Shown here piece after piece: positions 6,265-13,381 of a stretch of 43,392 nt of DNA. Every line of letters starts with the position of its first letter. Position 1 is the first letter of the stretch. Under the pieces are notes generated by a model, which did not search any database, was not told where the DNA came from, and saw only the letters and a program-made list of their open reading frames with translations. This stretch comes from a virus: IMG/VR virus record IMGVR_UViG_3300046559_000385, positions 1-43,392 of that record. One strand, written 5' to 3'. A program made the translations under genes and the position numbers.

Positions 6265-7214
6265 CGCGTAAGGAGTATCAAGAATATCTTGCAAGTCGAG
6301 AATGGGCGTTGAAGCGTGAAGCGGTACGAGAACGCGCAAACTCTCGATGCGAGCGAAACATCTCCATCCCTTTTAATGGAAATATAGAACATTTTCGATG
6401 TGTCGGCCGTCATGAATCGACACATCATAAGACGTATGCAAACGTTGGACATGAACCGCTCGAAGACTTGATGGCCGTCTGTAACGACTGCCATAGTTGG
6501 CTATCGGGGAAAACTGACGTAGATGCAACGGCTGAGATTTATAAAAAAGTACTCAAAGAAAAAGAGAATGAACTTGGACCTTATGCCCATCCGTTTAATA
6601 CGATCCCGATCTTTAATAACATCTCGTCGTTAAGCGCTGAAGCGCACGACTGTAAACGATGCAAGTTATATCACGAGCGCAAGAAGGTTGTCTTTGGCAG
6701 CGGGAATCCAGAAGCTGATTTAATGTTCATTGGTGAAGCACCAGGTGCAGACGAAGACGAACATGGACTTCCATTTATCGGCCGTGCGGGACAACTACTA
6801 AATAAGATCGTTGAAGCGATGGGTCTCGCGCGCAGTACCGTATATGTCACCAACGTAATCAAATGTCGGCCTCCTCTTAATCGGAATCCGGAATCAGATG
6901 AAGTAGAAAAATGCGAACCTTTCTTGTTTCAACAGATAGATCTGGTTCGTCCGAAGGTAATCGTTACGCTCGGTAAATTTGCTGCACAATCACTACTGCG
7001 AACGGCGGATCCAATCTCAAGTCTTCGCGGTCGTGTGTTTGATTATCGCGGTACCAAAGTCATTCCAACCTTCCATCCTGCCTACCTTCTTCGTAACCCA
7101 GCGGTAAAGAGAGATGTTTGGGATGACATGCGAAAGGTACAGGTTCTTCTTTATCCGCTCGCTGCTGATAAGGACCATGAAGGATCCTCACTTTCTGACT
7201 TCTTAAGCCAGTGA
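6261..7214 (+). CDS. HNH domain fused to family-4 uracil-DNA glycosylase (317 aa)
   Basis: The ATG at 6261 follows GGAGGGTCGC. Residues 1-95 look like an HNH nuclease domain: [18 protein letters not shown], Cys30, Cys47, HHKTY (55-59), [14 protein letters not shown] (65-78). The final His of the usual CxxCHxxxH is missing. Residues 125-300 are a family-4 uracil-DNA glycosylase with [12 protein letters not shown] (158-169), [10 protein letters not shown] (171-180), [14 protein letters not shown] (198-211) and [10 protein letters not shown] (271-280). Cys131, Cys134, Cys202 and Cys218 fit the iron-sulfur cluster ligands. It should remove uracil, or a related base, from DNA. Base composition is clearly more AT-rich than its neighbours, which suggests recent transfer. 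The fusion is unfamiliar to me. Confidence 0.85.
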   Translation: MTRKEYQEYLASREWALKREAVRERANSRCERNISIPFNGNIEHFRCVGRHESTHHKTYANVGHEPLEDLMAVCNDCHSWLSGKTDVDATAEIYKKVLKEKENELGPYAHPFNTIPIFNNISSLSAEAHDCKRCKLYHERKKVVFGSGNPEADLMFIGEAPGADEDEHGLPFIGRAGQLLNKIVEAMGLARSTVYVTNVIKCRPPLNRNPESDEVEKCEPFLFQQIDLVRPKVIVTLGKFAAQSLLRTADPISSLRGRVFDYRGTKVIPTFHPAYLLRNPAVKRDVWDDMRKVQVLLYPLAADKDHEGSSLSDFLSQ

Positions 7215-9193
7215 CCGACCGCGCTGCCTTCTTCACCGCACTCCACAAGCACGGCTATCGCGACCTCCGCGCCATCTCGACGGACAAGAGGATCGTGCAT
7301 TCTTATGGGACACCGGTCGCCCAACTGCCGAGAACAGAAGAGTTCGTTCGCCTTGCGATCAACGAGCACCTGAACGTCTACGTCGGCGTCGCCGAACGCG
7401 CGCATGTCAACGGACGCCAGCTGCGCGACTGCTCCGAACTCTGGGCGCTCTTCGTCGACATCGACTTCAAGGCGGTCACGGAAGAGGACGCACATGCCGC
7501 GCTCGCTGCCTTTCCGATCCCGCCGGATATGATCGTCGCGACTGGCGGCGGCTGGCACTGCTACTGGCTCCTCCGCGATCCGATCGACCTGACGAGCGAC
7601 AACGTGCTGGCGCGGCAAGTTCTTCGTGCTCTAGCCATAAAGATCGGCGGCGATCTTGGCGCCGCGACGCCCGAACGCATCCTGCGCGTCCCTGACACGC
7701 TCAACTACAAGTATTCGCCGCCACGTCAAGTCTCCGTCGTTCAGGCGCCCAACGGGCATACGCACGATCTAGCCGACATCCTCTCCGTTCTCGGCCCACT
7801 TCCAAGGGTCGCCGCTCCAAAGGCATCCGTTCCCTTCTCACACAAGCTGACCGTCGAGCAGCGCATCAAGGCCGCGAAGACATGGCTGGAGGATCAGGTT
7901 CCTGCTGTCGAAGGGAACGGCGGCGACGCGTGGACGTATCAGGTCTGCTGTAGCGTCGCCATCGGACACGACCTCTCGATCGAAGACTCGCTGCTCGCCC
8001 TGCCTGAGTGGAATGCACGCTGCACACCACCGTGGGCACCCGAAGACCTCACGCAGAAGCTCAAGAACGCGATCAAGTATGCTGAAGGCACGCGTGGCGA
8101 GCGACTGCGAGAGCCCGTCAAGCGGCGCCTCACGCTCGTCCCGGCAAGTCACATCCAGATCAGGCCGGTTCACTGGTGCTGGAAGGACCGCCTGGCTCTT
8201 GGCAGCTTCGCCCTGCTTGGCGGACGAGAGGGCATCGGAAAATCGATCCTCGCCTATCAGATCGCAGCTGATATCACGATGGGCCGGCTGCCAGGGCAGT
8301 CGTTCGGCACGGCACGGTCCGTCATCGTCGCGGCGACCGAAGATTCGTGGGAGCATACCATCGTACCGCGCCTGATGGCCGCAAAGGCGGACCTGAACAA
8401 AGTCTTTCGCGTCGACGTCGAGAGCGAAGGCATCACGTCGTCACTGTCACTACCACGCGACGTCGCGGCGCTCGAGCAGCACATCGTCGACTATGACGTC
8501 GCGCTCGTGCTGCTCGACCCGCTGATGTCGCGCCTCGATGCCAAGCTCGACAGCCACAAGGATGCCGAGGTTCGCGTGGCGCTCGAGCCGCTGTCACGCA
8601 TCGCGGACAGGACAAACTGCGTCGTGCTCGGCATCATCCATGTCAACAAGTCATCATCCACCGATCCGCTGACGATGTTGATGGGCTCTCGCGCCTTCGC
8701 AGCCGTCGCCCGCGCAGTCCTGTTCGTCATGGCCGACCCTGAAGTGACGAAGGGCCGCATGATGGGCCAGCCGAAGAACAACCTCGGCAAGATCGACGAC
8801 CTGCCGACGCTCATGTTCAAGATCGAAGACTGCAACCTCGGCCAGACTGATGAAGGCGAAGTCCATACAGGCAAGCTGACCTGGACTGGCGAGACAGAGC
8901 GCACCGTCTCGGACGAGATCGAGGTGACCGCTGAAGGCGTCGACCGCTCCGCGATCACCGAAGCCTCTGAGTGGCTCTATGACTACCTGAAGTCGAAGAG
9001 CGGCTATGTCGAGTCAAGCGAGGTCAAGGATGCCGCGAAGCGCAAGCGGTTCTCCGTCATCACGCTGCAGCGCGCCCGCAAGTACATCCACGTCGAGAGC
9101 ATCAATAAGGGCACATTTCCACGTATCACATACTGGTGCTTGCCTGGCGTGAAGCCGATCGACGAAGCTGGCGTACCGGACTTCGGACTCTAG
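7211..9193 (+). CDS. Primase-helicase replication protein (660 aa)
   Basis: GTG start in a GTGA overlap with the glycosylase gene. Residues 1-190 match an archaeo-eukaryotic-type (RepB-like) primase: LFVDIDF (80-86) holds the catalytic Asp pair, GGGWHCYW (112-119) the His, and RVPDTLNYK (159-167) the third motif. A helical linker similar to PriCT domains follows (about 215-295). Residues 325-540 form a RecA/RepA-like helicase: Walker A GGREGIGKS (337-345), Walker B VLLDP (433-437), IIHVNKSS (475-482) and GSRAFAAVARA. The C-terminus (about 585-650) looks like a winged helix. It should prime and unwind phage DNA at the adjacent repeat region. The stop codon lies inside the left arm of that repeat. 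Confidence 0.88.
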   Translation: MTDRAAFFTALHKHGYRDLRAISTDKRIVHSYGTPVAQLPRTEEFVRLAINEHLNVYVGVAERAHVNGRQLRDCSELWALFVDIDFKAVTEEDAHAALAAFPIPPDMIVATGGGWHCYWLLRDPIDLTSDNVLARQVLRALAIKIGGDLGAATPERILRVPDTLNYKYSPPRQVSVVQAPNGHTHDLADILSVLGPLPRVAAPKASVPFSHKLTVEQRIKAAKTWLEDQVPAVEGNGGDAWTYQVCCSVAIGHDLSIEDSLLALPEWNARCTPPWAPEDLTQKLKNAIKYAEGTRGERLREPVKRRLTLVPASHIQIRPVHWCWKDRLALGSFALLGGREGIGKSILAYQIAADITMGRLPGQSFGTARSVIVAATEDSWEHTIVPRLMAAKADLNKVFRVDVESEGITSSLSLPRDVAALEQHIVDYDVALVLLDPLMSRLDAKLDSHKDAEVRVALEPLSRIADRTNCVVLGIIHVNKSSSTDPLTMLMGSRAFAAVARAVLFVMADPEVTKGRMMGQPKNNLGKIDDLPTLMFKIEDCNLGQTDEGEVHTGKLTWTGETERTVSDEIEVTAEGVDRSAITEASEWLYDYLKSKSGYVESSEVKDAAKRKRFSVITLQRARKYIHVESINKGTFPRITYWCLPGVKPIDEAGVPDFGL

Positions 9194-9467
9194 TCGTCTC
9201 AACCCCCTACCCATCTTTGATACCACTAGAAAACATGAGACAACTAGGGGGATCCTTAGTAAAAATAGGTGTTTTCTAGTTATATCATTTGATACCACTG
9301 TGATACGACTAGGAGTGTACTCAAAAGAGTACGACACAGTGGTATCATGGGCCCCCTAGTGGTATCATTTGATACCACTGTGATTCTCTCTCTTTTACTA
9401 ATGATCTCTCTAGTTGTATCACGTTCACAGTGGTATCAAAGATGGGTAGGGGGAATGAGACGACTAG
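9190..9467. repeat. Iteron array and long imperfect palindrome, candidate replication origin
   Basis: Twelve copies of a 12-base motif close to TGATACCACTAG occur in both orientations, at 9190, 9218, 9236, 9276, 9290, 9301, 9336, 9356, 9370, 9410, 9427 and 9456. The outer arms (9190-9227 and 9429-9467) pair over 37 bases with one 1-base length difference, and the next arms (9240-9264 and 9393-9417) pair at 22 of 25. Inner hairpins lie at 9290-9302/9335-9347, 9317-9322/9327-9332 and 9358-9367/9370-9379. Position right after the primase-helicase gene and before an AT-rich stretch (9477-9505) fits an origin. A palindromic mobile element (MITE) is the main alternative. Confidence 0.75.
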
Positions 9468-9494
9468 GTGGTAGCAAAACTTTTTAATCGATTT

Positions 9495-9500
9495 TATAGT
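9495..9500 (+). promoter_or_regulatory. Weak candidate -10 box upstream of the packaging genes
   Basis: TATAGT in an AT-rich stretch (9477-9505) ahead of the small terminase-like gene, the same -10 as early operon 2. The -35 candidate TAGCAA at 9472-9477 is poor. The stretch could equally be the unwinding element of the adjacent origin candidate. Confidence 0.3.
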
Positions 9501-9537
9501 TACGTCGAACTGATTCTATGCTAACTCTGAAGCCACC

Positions 9538-9918
9538 GTGGAGTCAGAGGCTCAGCCAAGCACGCAATTGGTTTCCAAAACAGAACCAAAACGCATTGGC
9601 ACTGGCCTGGCCGGACCCGGCAGACCGAAAGGCGTCGTACCGAAGGCGACGCGCGAGGTACGCGACGCGGCACGTGCTCTTGTTGATGATCAAGACTATC
9701 GCGCTGCACTTCGCGTGCGCTTGAAGGCTGGAACTGCTCCTCACATGGAGACGTTGCTCTGGCATTACGGGTATGGCAAGCCCACTGAGCGGATCGAAGT
9801 TAAGGATACGACGAATGAGTTCGAAGATCTGACCGCTGAGCAGCTGCGTGAACGTGCCCGCCTCATCGCTCACCGCATCATCGATCAACCGCAGCAAGAC
9901 GACCCGAGCGTGCATTGA
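9538..9918 (+). CDS. Small terminase-like / DNA-packaging protein (126 aa)
   Basis: GTG start at 9538 with no clear Shine-Dalgarno. After a polar N-terminus comes GPGRPKGVVPKATREVRDAA (26-45), then DDQDYRAALRVRLKAGT and LLWHYGYGKPTERIEV (73-88). This is the usual pattern of the small basic protein encoded directly upstream of TerL in many siphoviruses. It should bind the packaging site and load the terminase. Its stop overlaps the TTG of the large subunit. Confidence 0.7.
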   Translation: MESEAQPSTQLVSKTEPKRIGTGLAGPGRPKGVVPKATREVRDAARALVDDQDYRAALRVRLKAGTAPHMETLLWHYGYGKPTERIEVKDTTNEFEDLTAEQLRERARLIAHRIIDQPQQDDPSVH

Positions 9919-11363
9919 CATCGTCGCACCTCGATCTGCCAGAGAAGCTTACTGTCACTGAGGCTGCGGCAGAGCTAGCGCGTGTTGAAACTGCGCTCGC
10001 TCGCCTTTCACTCCTCGATTTCACGACATACACGAAGCGCGACTACGAGATCAACTGGCATCACGTCATCGTCGCCGAGGCGCTCGACCGCGTCCTAGCT
10101 GGCCGATGCCGCCGTCTGATGATCTTTGAGCCGCCGCAGAATGGCAAGAGCGAGCAGGTCTCGCGACGCTTTCCGGCTTACGCCTTTGGCAGGCGGCCGA
10201 ACCTGCGTATCATCGCGTGCTCCTATTCAGATACCTTGGCGCAGGATATGAGTCGAGACGTACAGAAGGTGATGGACACGCCGGAGTATCGCGTCCTATT
10301 TCCTCACTCTCGCCTGGCAGAATCGCGCGATGCCGAGAAGAGGACGCAGGGGCAGTTCGACGTCGTCGGTGGCGTCGGCTATTACATTGCGTCAGGTATC
10401 ATGGGGTCGATCACCGGTCGTACGGCGGACATCGGAATCATCGACGATCCTGTCAAGAACCGCGAGGAAGCTGAGTCGGAAGTCTATCGCGACCGTGTCT
10501 TCGAACAGTACAAGTCAGCGTTTGCTACGAGGCAGTTTGGTAGTGACGGAGCGATCATCCTGTGCATGACGCGGTGGAACGAGGATGATCTTGCCGGTCG
10601 CCTGCTGCGGATCGCGGCCGAACATCCAGAAGCCGATCAGTGGGAGGTTGTCAGTCTGCCTGCGATCGCCGAGGAGGTAGACGCGCACCGTCAGGTCGGC
10701 GAGCCGCTGTGGCCCGCCAAGTATCCGCTTGAGGAGCTTGCTCGCAGGCGAGCAGGACTCGGCGCGTATGACTGGGCCGCGCTCTACCAGCAGCGACCGG
10801 CGCCGTCAGGCGGAGGACTGTTTCAAGAATCGTGGTTCGCCAATAGCTTCGTTGACGCCGCGCCTGTCAACGCCCGCCGTGCGCGTGGTTGGGACACGGC
10901 CGGTACCGAGAATGATGGCGACTGGACGTGCGGCGTGAAGATTGCTGAGGCGAACGGCATCTTCTACGTTGAAGACGTGCGCCGGCAGCAGGTCGGGCCG
11001 TCGAAGGTCGATGCACTCATCCGCGTGACGACCGAGGCGGACGGCGTTGCGTGCGCGGTGCGTGAGGAGAAGGAAGGTGGCTCGGCGGGCGTCGCGGTCG
11101 TCGCCGCGAGGGCGAAGACGCTGGCCGGGTTCAACTACGCCGGCGTGCAGATTAGCGGTAGCAAGGTGACTCGGTGCAAGCCGTTCCGCGCGCAGTGCGA
11201 GGCGGGCAACGTGCGCATCGTGCGCGGGCCGTGGAACGCGGCTTACGTCCAGGAGCTGTGCGGGTTTCCGACAGCGAAGCATGACGATCAGGTTGACGCG
11301 TCGTCGTGTGCGTTCAACGCCGTGCTGCTCGAGCCGGTCATCGACGACTGGTTGGTCGTATGA
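9915..11363 (+). CDS. terL: Terminase large subunit (482 aa)
   Basis: TTG start in a TTGA overlap. The ATPase part has a Walker-A-like PPQNGKSE (73-80), Walker B IGIIDDPV (173-180) and the coupling region ILCMTRWNEDDL (215-226). The nuclease part has GWDTAG (325-330), YVEDVRR (351-357) and HDDQVDAS (456-463), giving the RNase-H-like acidic residues. It cuts concatemeric DNA and pumps it into the prohead through the portal. Length and motif order are standard. Confidence 0.93.
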   Translation: MTSSHLDLPEKLTVTEAAAELARVETALARLSLLDFTTYTKRDYEINWHHVIVAEALDRVLAGRCRRLMIFEPPQNGKSEQVSRRFPAYAFGRRPNLRIIACSYSDTLAQDMSRDVQKVMDTPEYRVLFPHSRLAESRDAEKRTQGQFDVVGGVGYYIASGIMGSITGRTADIGIIDDPVKNREEAESEVYRDRVFEQYKSAFATRQFGSDGAIILCMTRWNEDDLAGRLLRIAAEHPEADQWEVVSLPAIAEEVDAHRQVGEPLWPAKYPLEELARRRAGLGAYDWAALYQQRPAPSGGGLFQESWFANSFVDAAPVNARRARGWDTAGTENDGDWTCGVKIAEANGIFYVEDVRRQQVGPSKVDALIRVTTEADGVACAVREEKEGGSAGVAVVAARAKTLAGFNYAGVQISGSKVTRCKPFRAQCEAGNVRIVRGPWNAAYVQELCGFPTAKHDDQVDASSCAFNAVLLEPVIDDWLVV

Positions 11364-13381
11364 GCGCCAAACCCGAAGGCGTCCTCAAGTCCCTCACCTC
11401 GGTCCTCCTCGAGCGCTATCGCTTCTTCCGGCAGGCGGGTGTCAGCTTTGGCGGCGCACGCGACCTCTACGCGGTGCTCGGCTACCAGCGCATCCTGCAG
11501 TACCTCGACTATCGCCTGCGGTACCAGCGCGGCGGCATCGCGAAGCGCATCGTCGAGGCGTATCCGAAGGCGACGTGGCGCGGCGGCGTGGAGCTGTATG
11601 AGGACGAGGATGCCGCGAAGGACACCGCGTTCGAAGAGGCGTGGAAGTCGATTCAAGATCGCCTGAACGTCTGGTCACGCCTGCAGGCCGCCGACATCCT
11701 GGCCGGCCTGAGCACGTTCTCCGTCCTCCTCATCGGCGCGCCTGGCGAGCTTGAGACCGAGCTGCCGCGCGGCACGTCGCCGGACAGGCTGCTCTACCTC
11801 CAGCCCTACTCAGGCGGCGGCGGTCCGCCCACGTCCAACACGCTGCTCATGCAGAACCACACGCAGGGCCTGGACTCGGACTGCTCGATCAAGAACTTCG
11901 ACGTCGATCCCAAGAGCGTCCGCTTCGGTGAGCCGCTGACCTACCTGCTTCGCCGCACGGATATCAACCTACCGGGGCAGATGCGCGAGATCCATTGGTC
12001 GCGCGTCATCCACGTGGCCGAGGGCTGCCTCGACGACAACGTCTACGGCATGCCGACGCTGGAGAACGTGTGGAACCTGCTTGATGATCTGGACAAGGTC
12101 ACCGGCGGCGGCGCTGAGGCGTTCTGGCTGCGCGCGAATCAGGGCTTGCACCTGGACGTCGACAAGGATATGGGGCTGCCTGGTTCCACGAGCGCTGGGC
12201 TGAGCGCCGACGAGCGGAAGGTGCTGCACGAGAAGGCCGAGGAGATCCAGCACCAGCTGCAGCGCGTCCTGGTCACGCGCGGCGTGACCGCCACGCAGCT
12301 CGGCTCGGACGTTGCCAACCTCGGACCGAACGCTGACGCGATCCTGAAGCAGATCGGCGGCAGCAAGGGCATCCCGACACGCATCCTGACGGGTTCGGAG
12401 ATGGGGCAGCTGGCCAGCGGTCAGGACGCCGACAACTGGCGCACGCAGGTCCAGGACCGACGGACGAGCTATGCGGGGCCGATGATCGTGCGGCGGCTCG
12501 TCGACAGGCTCGTCGAGTACGGCTACCTGCCGAAGCCGAAGCAGTACGACATTGCGTGGCCTGTCGAAGAGGATATGTCGGAGCTGGACAAGGCGACGCT
12601 CGCGCTCACGCTGACGAACGTCAATAAGAACTACGGCAGCGACGTGTTCGACGCGGACTTCATCCGCGAGAAGGCGTACAAGCTCGAGCCGCTCGAGGAG
12701 CTGCCGCAGTGGGAGTTCATGTCGGAGCTGGACAAGGCGACGCTCGCCACGAAGCTGGCGATGGTCAACAAGGAGATGGGCATCACCGTCTACACGGACG
12801 ACGAGATCCGCGACATGTCGTTCGGCAAGGCGCCGCTCACAGACGCGGAGAAGGTGCCGATCGGGGCGCCCGAGCGCATCAGCGTGACGCAGCCGCCGGA
12901 GCTGGGGGCGGACGGACAGCCTATACCACAGCCCGCGCTGCCGAACACGCCGGAGATCAAGGCGGCGCTTAGGGCGCTGGAAGAGGCGATCGAGGCGGAC
13001 GATGCGGAAGCCATCCTGAAGATACTTGGTGACGTGCCCGGACATGAGTTCCACGGGAATCAGTGGACCGAAGGCGGCGCGACGGGCATGATCTTTAAGG
13101 AGTACGCTACGACAGGTTATGGACCTGGCGAGCGTGGGGCTGAGAAGGCTCGTGCCGCCGCGCAGGAAGCGCACAAGGCACTGACGAAGGCTGGCTTCGT
13201 GAAGGCGGCACCGACGGAGCATAAGCATATCGCCGGCGAGAAGATGGGCAGGTCGCAGGCGTATTATTCCAGCTCGAAGAAGTCGACGACCGAGTATGCG
13301 CATCCCGACGGGCGAAAGGCATCGTTGCAGGCCACGTACGAAAAGACTAGCAACAGCAGCGTTCGTGTGAAACATTCATGA
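11360..13381 (+). CDS. Portal protein, DUF1073-like, with C-terminal cargo-like extension (673 aa)
   Basis: The ATG at 11360 overlaps the TerL stop. Residues 20-400 match the DUF1073 type of portal (DLYAVLGYQRILQYLDYRLR, then GGIAKRIVEAYPKATWRG and TFSVLLIGAP). Residues 406-500 hold two related 48-residue units, each starting MSELDKATLA. After residue 540 the protein departs from a portal. GDVPGHEFHGNQWT (557-570) introduces a roughly 100-residue basic module ending HPDGRKASL...VRVKHS, whose function I do not recognise. Portals of this family normally end earlier, so this looks like an added domain. It shares its motif with the MuF and protease proteins. Confidence 0.85.
   Translation: MSAKPEGVLKSLTSVLLERYRFFRQAGVSFGGARDLYAVLGYQRILQYLDYRLRYQRGGIAKRIVEAYPKATWRGGVELYEDEDAAKDTAFEEAWKSIQDRLNVWSRLQAADILAGLSTFSVLLIGAPGELETELPRGTSPDRLLYLQPYSGGGGPPTSNTLLMQNHTQGLDSDCSIKNFDVDPKSVRFGEPLTYLLRRTDINLPGQMREIHWSRVIHVAEGCLDDNVYGMPTLENVWNLLDDLDKVTGGGAEAFWLRANQGLHLDVDKDMGLPGSTSAGLSADERKVLHEKAEEIQHQLQRVLVTRGVTATQLGSDVANLGPNADAILKQIGGSKGIPTRILTGSEMGQLASGQDADNWRTQVQDRRTSYAGPMIVRRLVDRLVEYGYLPKPKQYDIAWPVEEDMSELDKATLALTLTNVNKNYGSDVFDADFIREKAYKLEPLEELPQWEFMSELDKATLATKLAMVNKEMGITVYTDDEIRDMSFGKAPLTDAEKVPIGAPERISVTQPPELGADGQPIPQPALPNTPEIKAALRALEEAIEADDAEAILKILGDVPGHEFHGNQWTEGGATGMIFKEYATTGYGPGERGAEKARAAAQEAHKALTKAGFVKAAPTEHKHIAGEKMGRSQAYYSSSKKSTTEYAHPDGRKASLQATYEKTSNSSVRVKHS
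13028..13069 (+). repeat. Module-boundary motif copy 1 (portal)
   Basis: Encodes GDVPGHEFHGNQWT at residues 557-570. Asn uses AAT and the second Gly GGG, as in every other copy. Confidence 0.85.

Noticed and set aside
9190-9467. CRISPR array
   Set aside because: Repeats are short, in both orientations and without regular spacers.
11969-13375. Minus-strand frame of 468 residues opposite the portal
   Set aside because: Typical antisense shadow (Leu/Arg/His/Val-rich) of a GC-rich gene; the plus-strand portal is well supported.
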